In this document: positions 31,140-40,743 of the stretch, in pieces
Layout of the letters: each line of letters begins with the position of its first letter
Position numbering within the stretch: the stretch's first letter is position 1
Assembly: GCA_016722525.1 (NCBI GenBank)
Contig: JADKJB010000001.1
Coordinates: 310,001 to 374,000 of the forward strand
Length of the DNA: 64,000 bases
Direction of reading: 5' to 3'
Origin: Bacteroidota bacterium
GTDB taxonomy: Bacteria > Bacteroidota > Bacteroidia > AKYH767-A > OLB10
Translations under genes and position numbers: made by a program
Notes under the pieces: generated by a model
What the model saw: the letters and a program-made list of their open reading frames with translations, nothing else
What the model was told of the DNA's origin: nothing
The model's database searches: none

Positions 31140-31598
31140 ATGTACACTGGACTACTTCATACCCACTCCATTTTAAGATGGATCATGCTTTTGCTGTTAA
31201 TAATGACAGTATTCAGATCCTATAATGGCTGGAAAAGCAAGCGCAGCTTTACTTCCGGCGACAAGAAACTAACTTTATTCACTCTTATTTTTTCACATGT
31301 TCAATTACTTATTGGCTTTTTATTATACATGGTGAGTCCACTGGTACAAGCGGCTATGGCAGATATGGGAGCCGCAATGAAAGACAGGATGTTGCGGTTT
31401 TGGGCTGTGGAACATATTGCAGTAATGATCATTGCAATTCTGATTATTACAATTGGTAATGCTTTATCTAAACGTGCCGTCAATGACACCATCCGATTCA
31501 AGAAAATATTTATTTTCTTTTTGACAGGTCTTTTATTGATACTAATATCAATTCCATGGCCTTTTATGGCAACCGGAGCTGGTCGTTCATGGTTCTAA
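31140..31598 (+). CDS. Four-helix inner-membrane protein (cytochrome-b-like family)
   Basis: A 152-residue integral membrane protein with four hydrophobic helices: about 12-28 (ILRWIMLLLLIMTVF), 43-66, 88-108 (EHIAVMIIAILIITIGNAL) and 122-143. It opens MYTGLLHTHSILRW, with two histidines at the start of helix 1, and has further histidines near the second (SHVQLLIG) and third helix (VEHIAVM). This layout is common in a Bacteroidota family often labelled cytochrome b, where such histidines could hold heme. That assignment is by family habit and is not shown by a strict motif. It stands alone between the amidohydrolase genes (divergent) and hflX. Confidence 0.6.
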   Translation: MYTGLLHTHSILRWIMLLLLIMTVFRSYNGWKSKRSFTSGDKKLTLFTLIFSHVQLLIGFLLYMVSPLVQAAMADMGAAMKDRMLRFWAVEHIAVMIIAILIITIGNALSKRAVNDTIRFKKIFIFFLTGLLLILISIPWPFMATGAGRSWF

Positions 31599-31656
31599 CG
31601 AAACATTATTACTAAATTAATTTTTATACATACACTACCAAGTGTATCTCCCTTTC

Positions 31657-32842
31657 ATGGCTCAATTACCCTCTATTTCAAAAATCGCTACCGAGAGAGT
31701 AGTGCTGGTTTCTGTTTCACGACCGGGAGTTTCGGAAACGCAAATCACAGAGTATCTTGATGAACTCGAATTTCTGGCACTCACGGCAGGTGCACAAACG
31801 ATAAAGAGATTTGTACAAAAACTGGAACACCCCGAACCACGCACCTATGTTGGAAAAGGGAAATTGGAAGAAATCACCACTTTCATTAAAGATCATGATA
31901 TTCAAATTGCCATTTTTGATGATGAACTTTCTGCATCACAAATTAGAAATATCGAAAAAGCGGCAGGCTGTCGTATTTTAGATAGAACAAATCTTATATT
32001 GGATATTTTTGCCCGAAGAGCTCGTACCGCTCAGGCCAGAACTCAAGTCGAGCTCGCACAGTATCAATATTTGTTACCCCGGCTCACGGGAATGTGGACA
32101 CACCTGGAAAAACAGCGTGGAGGTATCGGGCTCAGAGGGCCCGGCGAAACTGAAATAGAAACAGATCGTCGAGTTATTAAAGATAAATTATCGAGATTGA
32201 AAGACAAGCTCAAAGAAATCGATAAACAAAATTATACCCGACGCAAGTCGAGAGAAAATCTGGTAAGAGTTGCACTGGTAGGTTATACCAATGTAGGCAA
32301 ATCAACGCTCATGAACCTCATCAGTAAATCAGATGTTTTTGCCGAAAACAAACTTTTGCAACGCTTGACACCACCGTTCGCAAAGTGGTATTAGACACCA
32401 TTCCGTTTTTACTTTCTGATACTGTGGGATTTATCAGAAAACTGCCTCACAATTTAGTGGAGTCTTTTCGCTCTACCTTAGATGAAGTTCGCGAAGCCGA
32501 CATTTTAGTTCATGTTGTTGATATTTCTCACCGCAATTTTGAAGAGCAAATTGCAGTAGTCAATCAAACTTTGGTGGATTTAAAAGCCGCCGACAAACCT
32601 GTACTCATGGTATTCAACAAAATTGACGCCTACACGTTTTCAGAAAAAGAACATGATGATCTTACCCCTGCGACTAAAGAAAACGTAAGTCTTGATGAAT
32701 TAAAAAAATCCTGGATGGCAAAAGCAAATCATCCAGCTGTTTTTATTGCTGCAGCAAAAAACGAAAACATTACGGAACTAAGGGCAAAATTGATGGAAAT
32801 GGTAAAGGAAAACACTTTACGCTGTATCCCAATGCAGAATAG
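31657..32842 (+). CDS. hflX: Ribosome-associated GTPase HflX, two frame breaks
   Basis: HflX binds the large ribosomal subunit and splits stalled ribosomes under stress. The N-terminal domain includes YVGKGKLEEI and IFDDELSASQIRNIEK. The GLRGPGETEIETDRR motif precedes the G domain. G1 is VGYTNVGKST, G3 is DTVGFIRKLPHNLVESF, G4 is FNKID. The frame breaks at ENKLL; one extra T in the run 32354-32357 gives ENKLFATLDTTVRKVVLDTI, the family sequence. A second break near the end is repaired by one A at 32809-32812, giving VKEKHFTLYPNAE and a stop at 32842. Without this the frame would run on into the dioxygenase gene. Corrected length about 395 residues, normal. The ATG at 31657 is preferred over the GTG at 31642. 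Convergent with the next gene. Confidence 0.9.
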
Positions 32843-32863
32843 TTGTATTCTATTGAAGATTCA

Positions 32864-33388
32864 CTATAGCTTCGGAGGAGGCTCCATCACAGCACCACAC
32901 TTTTTGCAAGTGCGATTCTCTAAGGAAGTATAAAACTTTTCCATGGCCAAAGGAAGCTCCGTTACTATGTCCTTCAAATCAAAGATGTCTTCATGAAGCA
33001 TATGGTTGCACTTTTCGCAATACCACTGCAACCGATCCTGCATTCCGGTTCTGCGCTGAACTTCCATCACCAGTCCAACAGTATTTGGACCACGTTGCGG
33101 GGAGTGAGGAATGCAGGGAGGCAATAAAAAAATATCCCCTTCGCGAATATCAATCACACGGGGTTTACCGTCTTCCATGATTTTTATTTGAACATCTCCT
33201 TCCAACTGAAAGAAAAATTCTTCAGTTTCATTAAAATGATAATCTTTTCTTGAATTGGGTCCGCCAACAACCATAACAATAAAATCCTGATTGGGAGTAT
33301 AAACAACCTGGTTGCCAACCGGGGGCTTTAGCAGATGACGATTTTCATCGATCCACTTTTTAAAGTTAAACACTGCTGGAATAGACAT
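32864..33388 (-). CDS. nbaC: 3-hydroxyanthranilate 3,4-dioxygenase
   Basis: It opens the ring of 3-hydroxyanthranilate with O2, producing the precursor of quinolinate in the kynurenine route from tryptophan to NAD. The 174-residue cupin has the iron ligands His51 and Glu57 in DYHFNETEEFFF and His95 in PPCIPHSPQRG. It also has the bacterial family's second, rubredoxin-like metal site: Cys124/Cys127 in CEKC and Cys161/Cys164 in CKKC. Length and residues all match the bacterial enzyme. The gene is convergent with hflX and divergent from the SDR gene, with about 200 bases between the starts. No other enzyme certain to be of the kynurenine pathway is adjacent. Confidence 0.95.
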   Translation of the reverse strand: MSIPAVFNFKKWIDENRHLLKPPVGNQVVYTPNQDFIVMVVGGPNSRKDYHFNETEEFFFQLEGDVQIKIMEDGKPRVIDIREGDIFLLPPCIPHSPQRGPNTVGLVMEVQRRTGMQDRLQWYCEKCNHMLHEDIFDLKDIVTELPLAMEKFYTSLENRTCKKCGAVMEPPPKL

Positions 33389-33584
33389 GGTTATTGATAG
33401 ATTCTAAATGACGGTTTAATTTATTTGATAGTTTACAATTCTACTTCCAATTGCAATTTGCTTTCCCCTGCCCAAAGTAACACAGTCTTTAGACAGTTCC
33501 AAAAAAATGTTCCACTTTTGCCTAACACAAATTAATAAAAAATTATCGAGAAATAAAAAGTATTTAGATGATTATCTTTACGGC

Positions 33585-34373
33585 ATGGATATAAAATTTA
33601 ATAAACAAAGGGCAATCGTGTGTGGTAGTACCCAAGGAATTGGACTTGCTGTTGCACGTGAACTGGCCTCAATGGGTGCTTCTATCACATTAGTTGCCAG
33701 AAACGAAACCACATTGGCAGCAATAGCGGCAACATTACCAACAACAGGAGCACAACAACATCACTACCTGGTCGCAGACTTCAGTGATCCGGAGGGATTA
33801 AGAACTGCTGTAGCGACTTATCTACAGGATGGGCATCTGGTAAATATTCTAATTAACAATACAGGCGGGCCATCCGGAGGAGCAATCACAGAAGCGAAAG
33901 CCGAAGATTTCGAAAAAACATTTCGCCAGCATCTGGTTTGCAATCATGTTATGGTGCAGTCCCTTTTACCCGGGATGAAACAGTCCGGCTATGGCAGAAT
34001 CGTAAATATTATTTCTACATCCGTAAAGCAACCTTTGAAAGGATTAGGGGTATCAAATACCATCAGAGCGGCAGTGGCCAACTGGTCGAAAACTCTTGCC
34101 ACTGAATTGGCTCCTTTTCAAATCACAGTCAACAATGTACTGCCCGGAGCCACAAATACGCAAAGGCTCACCACTTTAATTGAATCAAAATCGGTTAAAA
34201 CAGGAAAACTGGTCACTGAACTGGAAGCAGAAATGTTGCAGGAAATTCCCATGGGCAGATTTGCCGGACCTGAAGAAATTGCTTTTGCAGTGGGATTCCT
34301 AGTTTCACCGGCAGCAGCATACATCACCGGTATTAATATTCCTGTGGATGGGGGCCGGACAGGTTGTTTGTAA
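33585..34373 (+). CDS. Short-chain dehydrogenase/reductase, atypical active site
   Basis: The 262-residue Rossmann-fold protein has the nucleotide motif GSTQGIG (14-20), the NNTGG motif (91-95; normally NNAG) and the usual C-terminal PVDGG. The catalytic region reads NIISTSVKQPLKGLG VSNTIRAAVANW. The Ser of the active site (Ser144) is present, but the Tyr and Lys of the YxxxK motif align with Ser157 and Arg161. It is thus not a classical SDR, though the fold and cofactor site are intact. The start at 33585 is preferred because the family begins near MDIKFNKQRAIVCG; the open frame 26 codons upstream adds nothing recognisable. TATCTTTA lies just upstream. It is divergent from the dioxygenase gene and ends at a strong terminator. 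Confidence 0.85.
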   Translation: MDIKFNKQRAIVCGSTQGIGLAVARELASMGASITLVARNETTLAAIAATLPTTGAQQHHYLVADFSDPEGLRTAVATYLQDGHLVNILINNTGGPSGGAITEAKAEDFEKTFRQHLVCNHVMVQSLLPGMKQSGYGRIVNIISTSVKQPLKGLGVSNTIRAAVANWSKTLATELAPFQITVNNVLPGATNTQRLTTLIESKSVKTGKLVTELEAEMLQEIPMGRFAGPEEIAFAVGFLVSPAAAYITGINIPVDGGRTGCL

Positions 34374-34387
34374 AAATGTTATAAAAC

Positions 34388-34417
34388 AAAAAAACCCTTC
34401 TATCGAAGGGTTTTTTT
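34388..34417. terminator. Bidirectional rho-independent terminator
   Basis: Perfect 13-base stem (A7 CCCTTC / GAAGGG T7) with a four-base loop TATC, between the convergent SDR (ends 34373) and small lipoprotein gene (ends 34437). The A7 and T7 arms serve both strands. Confidence 0.92.
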
Positions 34418-34436
34418 GACTTTTGATCGTAACTGA

Positions 34437-34655
34437 TTACTTAACAGCAGCAGCAACAGAATCAACAGCTGCACCAGCTGTAGAATCAATAGCAGCAACA
34501 GCATCAGTTGCAGTTTCAGTAACTGCATCAGTTGCAGTAGCTGCAGCATCCTGAATTTGCTCAGTAGCTTCTTCTGCTTTTTCTTCTGCTTTTGGTCCGC
34601 ATGCAACGAATGCAAACATTCCCACGATCGCCATAACGGCAAATACTTTTTTCAT
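34437..34655 (-). CDS. Small Ala-rich lipoprotein
   Basis: A 72-residue protein with a lipoprotein signal: MKKVFAVMAIVGMFAFVACG, Cys19 in the lipobox. The mature part (PKAEEKAEEATEQIQDAAAT...) is made almost only of Ala, Thr, Asp, Val and Glu in a heptad-like pattern, so it probably forms an amphipathic helix. Such small lipoproteins are common in Bacteroidota and have no known function; a role in the periplasm or outer membrane is implied by the signal alone. Codon repeats (GCA, GTT, ACT) explain a Leu-rich shadow frame. A TATCTTTG promoter lies 46 bases upstream. Confidence 0.8.
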   Translation of the reverse strand: MKKVFAVMAIVGMFAFVACGPKAEEKAEEATEQIQDAAATATDAVTETATDAVAAIDSTAGAAVDSVAAAVK

Positions 34656-34700
34656 TGTGATGTTGGTTTAATTAATGAAGCTTGAATATGATTTGAGGTG

Positions 34701-34708
34701 CAAAGATA
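34701..34708 (-). promoter_or_regulatory. Candidate -7 promoter element of the small lipoprotein gene
   Basis: On the minus strand TATCTTTG, an exact TAnnTTTG match, 46 bases before the ATG at 34655. Confidence 0.55.
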
Positions 34709-34803
34709 TAGGATTTTTACTGATAAAAACCTATAATTAATAAAAAAAATTTTAAGCCCCTTTTAGGAAATAGTAGTAGCAACCCATCTGCCCGGTTTTT
34801 TGT

Positions 34804-34811
34804 TACATTTG
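34804..34811 (+). promoter_or_regulatory. Candidate -7 promoter element of the superoxide dismutase gene
   Basis: TACATTTG, matching TAnnTTTG, 44 bases before the ATG at 34856; a TTTTTTG stretch lies just upstream. Confidence 0.5.
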
Positions 34812-34855
34812 CACTACTAATTTACTGTTAAATCCTCTATAAAATTCTTGAAATT

Positions 34856-35458
34856 ATGGCATTTGAACTCCCAAAATTACCCTATGCATTTAATGCACTT
34901 GAACCCAATATTGATGCAAGAACCATGGAAATTCATCATGGCAAGCATCATCAGGCCTATGTGACCAACCTTAATAATGCAATTGCAGGCACAGAAACTG
35001 AAAAAATGAGTATTGAAGATATTTGCCGCAACATTTCAAAATTTCCTGTTCCGGTTAGAAACAATGGTGGCGGGCATTATAACCACTCATTATTCTGGAA
35101 TATCCTCACTCCCAATGCTTCTGCAGCTCCAGTCGGAGCTTTGGCCGATGCCATCAGCACCAATTTTGGGAGTTTCGATGACTTTAAAACTAAATTCGCT
35201 GCAGCTGCCACCACCCGATTTGGATCAGGATGGGCTTGGCTAGTGAAAAACGAGGCCGGAAAACTGGAAATCAGCTCAACACCAAACCAAGACAACCCAT
35301 TAATGGATATTGCCGAAGTTAAAGGCACACCTATTTTGGGACTTGATGTTTGGGAACATGCCTATTACCTGCATTATCAAAATCGCCGCCCCGATTATAT
35401 CAGTGCTTTTTGGAATGTTATTAATTGGGATGAAGTAGCTAAAAGGTTTTCAAAATAA
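34856..35458 (+). CDS. sodA: Superoxide dismutase (Mn/Fe family, Mn-like residues)
   Basis: It converts superoxide to O2 and H2O2 in the cytosol. The 200-residue protein has all four metal ligands: His27 (IHHGKHHQAYV), His77 (GGGHYNHSLFW), Asp164 and His168 (LDVWEHAYY). GGGHYNHS, GSGWAWLV and the Gln in TPNQDNPLM are the second-sphere residues usual in Mn-type and cambialistic enzymes, unlike the iron type with its AAQxWNH. Metal choice cannot be settled by sequence alone. The length is normal. It is transcribed alone, between a TACATTTG promoter and a strong terminator at 35474-35514. Confidence 0.95.
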   Translation: MAFELPKLPYAFNALEPNIDARTMEIHHGKHHQAYVTNLNNAIAGTETEKMSIEDICRNISKFPVPVRNNGGGHYNHSLFWNILTPNASAAPVGALADAISTNFGSFDDFKTKFAAAATTRFGSGWAWLVKNEAGKLEISSTPNQDNPLMDIAEVKGTPILGLDVWEHAYYLHYQNRRPDYISAFWNVINWDEVAKRFSK

Positions 35459-35473
35459 AAACTGAAATTAATG

Positions 35474-35514
35474 CCAATAAAAAAACCTCGTTTTAAACGG
35501 GGTTTTTTTATTGG
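35474..35514 (+). terminator. Rho-independent terminator after superoxide dismutase
   Basis: 17-base stem (CCAATA7CCTCG / CGGGGT7ATTGG, one G-U pair) with a seven-base loop TTTTAAA; its T-run follows immediately. 15 bases past the stop of sodA. Confidence 0.9.
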
Positions 35515-35614
35515 ATCATGGTGATAAAAGTGTTGAAATTAAATGTTGATACCTACTTATTCTAACAATAATTAAAGTTTTTTTGCATTGTTATTAGTTG
35601 GCTAAGGAATACAT

Positions 35615-38141
35615 ATGGGATTGTTGGGGATGAATCGCACCAAAAAGATTTTATTGCTTGTTGTTTCTGTTTTTGCCGGCTTGTTTTTGGCAGGTAATCT
35701 CCTTGCTTACATTTACAGAGATAAGGTGAAGAAAATAGTTGTTGCATCCATCAACGAAAACCTCAAAGTTAAAATCGAAGTTGGTGAAATTTCATTTTCT
35801 TTTATCAGGAATTTCCCCTATGCCACAATCGATTTCGAAACTGTTAAGGTTGATGAACCTAAAGAGTTTTCAGCTAATGGAACAGTAATGAATGCCGGCA
35901 GACTGTCGTTACTTTTTAATTTAACGAGTATTTTCAGTGAACATTACCGGCTTAAAAAAATTGTAGTTGCCAATGCTGCACTCAATTTACAAATCGACAA
36001 AGATGGAAATGCCAATTATGAGATATGGAAAGATCAGAGTAACAATGCAGATACCGGTTCTTTTAAACTGGAACTGGAAGATGTAGAATTCGAAAACGTA
36101 AATGTTTTGTATTATAATGTTGCAAAAGAACAAGACATAAGTTTTCAAGTAGTGAAAGGAAATCTGAGAGGCGATTTTGGTAAAAATCAATTTCAGCTCA
36201 CCACAAGCGGATCTCTTCAGGATGCATCGGTTCTATTAGCAGACCTCACCTATCTTTCAAAGGCAACCTGTCAGTTGCAGCTTTCGCTGAATGTTGATAA
36301 AACAAAAGGGCTGTATACCTTTAATGAATCAACATTGCAACTTTCAAAACTCACTCTGAATCTTACAGGCACCCTATTAAATCCAAAAGATTTTGTGGAG
36401 GTGGATCTGCAAATAAGCAGCCCTACAGCGGATCTCCCCGCTTTGTTGTCATTAATTCCCGAAAAATATAAAGCAAGTACAAAAGGCTACAACTATTCCG
36501 GGAGTATTGAATTTAAAGGTGCTGTAAAAGGACGCTCAGATAAAACGCACTCTCCATTGGTGACTTTTTCCTTTAATAGCCGTGATGTAAGTTTGAACCC
36601 GAAAGATAGCCCATATCATTTGCGAAAAATGAATTGCAATGGATTCTTCACCAACAGGAAAAATAAAGCTTTCCCTGTGACCTATTTGAAATTGCAAAAT
36701 TTTAAGGCTGAACTGGAAGGCAAACCGGTAGCTGCATCAATAGAAATTGAGAATTTTAATAAGCCTAAAATTAATGTGGAAGCCTCTTTGGAAGCGGACC
36801 TTAAAGCTATGAGCCGCTTTTTCAAACCCGATACCCTGGAAGAAATATCGGGTTCAATGAAAATAAATGCCAGGTTTTATGGAATTGCCGGTGAAAAGGC
36901 TACCTACAAATCATCGGGTGATATTAGTGTTTCAAATGTTGATTTCAGAATCAAACAAAAACCAACACCCTTTAAAATTAAAAGTGCCCTTTTTCACCTT
37001 GATGGCAACGACTTGCTGGTTCAAGAGTTGTATGGAAGTGCCGGGAAAAGTGACTTTAACGTCACTGGCAATTTTCAGAATCTGTTTGCATGGTTATTTT
37101 CCGATATTCAAAAACTCGCAGTTACTGCGTCTGTCCAATCCAATTTTTTGGATTTAGATGAATTAATGGCTAAAGAACGATCTGTTTCCAATACTCAGGA
37201 TACCGTTTACAGATTACGACTGTCCGAAAAATTGCAATTGCAGGTTGAATTGGATGTGCGTAGTTTTAAATTCAGAAAATTTCAGGCAACCGCTCTTACC
37301 GGTAGTGTTAAATTGGAAAACCGGTTACTTACTACTCCGGAGCTTAATTTAGAAACAGTGAATGGAAATGTTAAGCTAAAAGGATCCATCGATAACCGTT
37401 CTGGAGATAGCTTAAGAATTGAATACGACGCAATTGTCAATGGTCTGGATATCAATAAATTATTTTATGAAATGGGCAATTTCGGACAACAAATGATCGT
37501 TGACAAGAATCTGAAAGGTACCGTTTCTGCCGTGGTCAAATTTAAATCAAGCTGGTCGGATAAGCTGGTCTTGAATGAAAACAGTATTTATGCAAAAAGT
37601 GAAATAACCATTGAAAATGGCGAATTAATTGACTTTGAGCCGGTGTTGGCATTATCTAAATTCCTGAAAGGTTCCGATCTCAAAAACATCAAATTCTCTA
37701 CCCTCACTAATACTATTGAAATAAAAAATCGTCGCATTTATATTCCGCTGATGGAAATTAAAAGTACCGCATTGGATTTAACTACTAGTGGGGAGCACAC
37801 TTTTGATAATGTTGTTAATTACAAACTACAGCTCTATCTCTCCCAGATTATGGGCAGGAAAGTGCGTGCTCAAAACAGTGAATTTGGGACTATTGAGGAT
37901 GATGGGCTCGGCAGACCAAAGGTTTTTCTTTCCATGAAGGAAACGCTTCAACCCCAAATTCACCTGGGATCGGAATTCGGTAGAGAAAAAAATTACCGAT
38001 GAGGTGAAGAATGAGACCAAATCCCTCAAAAACATCATTAAATCAGAGTTTAGCAAAAAAGATCCTGTAACAAAACCAATCGACAACAAGCAAAAAAAGG
38101 AAGAGCTGCAAATTGATTATGAAGAAGAAGTTCCGCAATAG
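35615..38141 (+). CDS. AsmA-like family protein, frame interrupted near 37941
   Basis: A large inner-membrane-anchored periplasmic protein of about 840 residues. AsmA-like proteins are thought to form grooves for lipid passage and to help outer-membrane assembly. One N-terminal membrane helix (KILLLVVSVFAGLFLAGNLL) is followed by the AsmA opening (INENLKVKIEVGEISFSFIR) and a long beta-rich body, with the second family signature near the C-terminus (ALDLTTSGEHTFDNVVNYKL). The frame given ends at 38002 in unlikely sequence (IHLGSEFGREKNYR). The frame that continues reads NPKFTWDRNSVEKKITDEVK and ends in a charged tail, EELQIDYEEEVPQ, at 38141. One base too many near 37941-37943 explains it. The start at 35615 follows AAGGA; the Met at 35630 is an alternative. 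Confidence 0.82.
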
Positions 38142-38192
38142 CTAATTTTGCCGTATTATTGAACTTTAATTTTTAAGAGTATACTGTAAAAC

Positions 38193-39347
38193 GTGAATAT
38201 TTACACCCGAAAACAGCGCTGGAAGCTTGCTTTGTTACTGGCTGCTTTAATTATTGGAGTTGCATCATTATGGTATACCAATAGTTTGGTTGAAAAACTG
38301 TCTGAGCAGGAAAAGAAGAATGTTAAATTATGGGCCTCAGCCGTTCGCCAGTTGTCGGAAATCAATGAAGAACAAGGGGATGTAAGTGTTGCTTTGGAGG
38401 TTTTACGGAGCAACAATACCATTCCAATGATCCTTACCGATGCGAATGGGAATATTAATTCTTTCAGAAACCTTGACTCTATTAAATCTGAGGATCCTCA
38501 GTGGCTGCTAACGCAGGTCACAGAAATGAAAACAGAACAGGAACCCATTGAGATTATTTTTGGAAAAGATAAAGAAAGAAACTTCGTTTATTTTCGCGAT
38601 TCATTGCTTATCAAGCAGTTGCGGTATTATCCTTATTTTCAACTTGCTGTTATCAGTCTTTTTCTTTTAGTTTCTTATCTGGCTTTCAGCACTTCCCGAA
38701 AGGCTGAACAAAACCAGGTTTGGGTGGGAATGGCTAAAGAAACAGCACATCAGTTAGGAACACCACTTTCGTCACTCATGGCTTGGGTGGAATACCTTAA
38801 AATGCATGGAAGAGAAGGTGAGCATCTTGAAGAAATAGAAAAAGACATTTCCCGGCTCAACACGATCACCGAAAGATTCTCAAAAATAGGATCAGCTCCA
38901 TCACTGAAAAAAGAAGATCTGGTTGAAGTAATTCAAAACTCCATTAACTACATACAAAGCCGATCGTCATCAAGGGTGAAGTTCACTCTTATTAATACAG
39001 CCAATCACAATATAATGGCTCCTATGAATGTTCCATTGTTCGAATGGGTGCTCGAAAATTTATTTAAAAATGCGGTGGATGCCATGACCGGGGAGGGTGA
39101 ACTAAATATTTCTCTTACCGACCAGCAACAATTTGTGTATATCGACATATGTGATACCGGAAAAGGAATTCCCAAATCAAAATTCAAAACTGTTTTCAAA
39201 CCCGGCTACACCTCTAAAAGTCGGGGTTGGGGACTTGGTCTCTCCCTTTCTAAACGAATTGTAGAAGAATATCACAACGGGCACATTTTTGTAAAAAATT
39301 CGGAACTAAACAAAGGAACTACCTTCAGGATTGTATTACCAAAATAG
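38193..39347 (+). CDS. Membrane sensor histidine kinase
   Basis: The 384-residue kinase has two membrane helices (about 12-28 and 149-168), which enclose a periplasmic sensor domain of about 120 residues with a PAS-like segment (IPMILTDANGNINSFRNLDS). The H box reads AKETAHQLGTPLSSLMAWVE, the variant with HQLGTP that marks a Bacteroidota subgroup. The N box is WVLENLFKNAVDAM, the G boxes are DTGKGIP and GWGLGLSLSKRIVEEYH. The GTG start is used because no ATG lies near and MNIYTRKQRWKLALL is a good membrane N-terminus. No response regulator is adjacent, so this is an orphan kinase. It follows the AsmA-like gene by about 50 bases and may share its transcript. Confidence 0.88.
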   Translation: MNIYTRKQRWKLALLLAALIIGVASLWYTNSLVEKLSEQEKKNVKLWASAVRQLSEINEEQGDVSVALEVLRSNNTIPMILTDANGNINSFRNLDSIKSEDPQWLLTQVTEMKTEQEPIEIIFGKDKERNFVYFRDSLLIKQLRYYPYFQLAVISLFLLVSYLAFSTSRKAEQNQVWVGMAKETAHQLGTPLSSLMAWVEYLKMHGREGEHLEEIEKDISRLNTITERFSKIGSAPSLKKEDLVEVIQNSINYIQSRSSSRVKFTLINTANHNIMAPMNVPLFEWVLENLFKNAVDAMTGEGELNISLTDQQQFVYIDICDTGKGIPKSKFKTVFKPGYTSKSRGWGLGLSLSKRIVEEYHNGHIFVKNSELNKGTTFRIVLPK

Positions 39348-39522
39348 GCGATTCAAGAGTAACCCTGTTCTTCAATTCGAATGTAGATTACTTACATTCA
39401 GATTCCATTCATTTCTTTTAGAAATTTCATGCTAGCCGGCTCACCGAAAGGCTGGCCTATTATTCGTAAATTCGTACGGCAAAGTCAGTCCGAGAATTCG
39501 AATCACATTTCGTTGCATTACC

Positions 39523-40656
39523 ATGTACCTACACATCCCATTCTGTCGTAAAGCTTGTTCCTATTGTGATTTTCATTTTTCAGTGAATCATGAAAAAATG
39601 GATGCTATGATTGAAGCTATGTGCAAGGAAATTGAACTACGAAAAAATTATCTTGAAAATAACGGTGAAAAAACAGTATTACAAACCATTTATTTTGGAG
39701 GAGGAACACCTTCTCTTTTAAATAGTCATCACTTAGATAAACTTTTTAATTCCATCACAAAATATTTTACTGTGGCGCCCAATGCTGAAATTACATTGGA
39801 AGCTAATCCGGATGATTTAACCGATAAAAAACTCCTGGAATTAAAACAATCACCTATCAATAGATTGAGTATTGGAGTACAATCTTTTTTTGATGACGAT
39901 TTAATTTTGATGAATCGTGCACATAATGCATCCATGGCTACCAATTCTGTAAAAGCTGCTGCTAACGCAGGATTTAATAACCTAACCATCGATCTTATTT
40001 ATGGCATTCCGGGCATGAGTGATGATAAATGGAAGAGGAATCTGGATATTGCCTTTTCACTTCCTGTGGAGCATCTGTCATGTTACAGTCTCACGGTTGA
40101 GAAAAAAACTGCTCTCGATAAATGGATTCGTGAAGGGAAAATTGCGAAAATTGATGATGAAAGTGCTATCAACCATTTTAAAATTTTAATGTCAGAAGCA
40201 GCTGCTAATAAATTCGACCACTATGAAATTTCTAACTTTGGCAGGAAAGGCTTCTATTCCAATCACAATAGTAGTTACTGGAAAAACAAATCCTACCTGG
40301 GAATTGGCCCATCGGCCCATTCGTATAATGGAATTTCAAGGCAATGGAATATTTCCGGGAATACTGCTTATATAATGGCTATAAATAAGAATGAAATTCC
40401 TGCAGAGATTGAAATTCTTACCATTGAAAATAAATTTAACGAATACATTATGACTGGCATTCGCACAAAATGGGGCTTGAGCCGGAAATATATCCTTAAC
40501 GAATTCGGTGCTAAATTTGAAGCTGTTTTTATCGAACAAATAAATGAATTTATCGATTCAAGTGCTATTCAATGCATCGATGAAATTTATACACTAACCG
40601 ATTCGGGTAAATTAATTGCTGACAGAATTGCATCCAAACTTTTTGTTGTGCTATAA
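39523..40656 (+). CDS. hemW: HemW-like radical-SAM heme chaperone
   Basis: HemW proteins bind heme and a 4Fe-4S cluster and are thought to insert heme in respiratory proteins; they are often called oxygen-independent coproporphyrinogen III oxidase. The 377-residue protein begins MYLHIPFCRKACSYCDFHFS, with the cluster cysteines Cys8, Cys12 and Cys15; HemN enzymes have one more Cys two residues later, which is missing here. Further family segments are YFGGGTPSLL, EANPDDLT, RLSIGVQSF, DLIYGIPGM and YEISNFGR. Most family members have two or three more residues before YLHIPFC, but no better start is visible. No terminator is clear between it and the kinase gene. Identification as HemW rather than HemN is good. 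Confidence 0.9.
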   Translation: MYLHIPFCRKACSYCDFHFSVNHEKMDAMIEAMCKEIELRKNYLENNGEKTVLQTIYFGGGTPSLLNSHHLDKLFNSITKYFTVAPNAEITLEANPDDLTDKKLLELKQSPINRLSIGVQSFFDDDLILMNRAHNASMATNSVKAAANAGFNNLTIDLIYGIPGMSDDKWKRNLDIAFSLPVEHLSCYSLTVEKKTALDKWIREGKIAKIDDESAINHFKILMSEAAANKFDHYEISNFGRKGFYSNHNSSYWKNKSYLGIGPSAHSYNGISRQWNISGNTAYIMAINKNEIPAEIEILTIENKFNEYIMTGIRTKWGLSRKYILNEFGAKFEAVFIEQINEFIDSSAIQCIDEIYTLTDSGKLIADRIASKLFVVL

Positions 40657-40743
40657 TTTTACTGATTAAAATGTGAAATCACAAATTGGTAAAAAAGCAA
40701 GTCTTCTAAATTAAAAATGAAATTATTTTATTAATTTTCGACC

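Noticed and set aside
34400..34642. Leu-rich 80-codon ORF on the minus strand
   Set aside because: It is a shadow frame of the Ala-rich lipoprotein (34437-34655), caused by repeats of GCA/GTT-type codons. It has no start signal of its own.
39378..39460. Small inverted repeats (GAATGTA/TACATTC and a GGCT/AGCC pair) before hemW
   Set aside because: Arms of 5-7 bases without a T-run; not distinguishable from chance.
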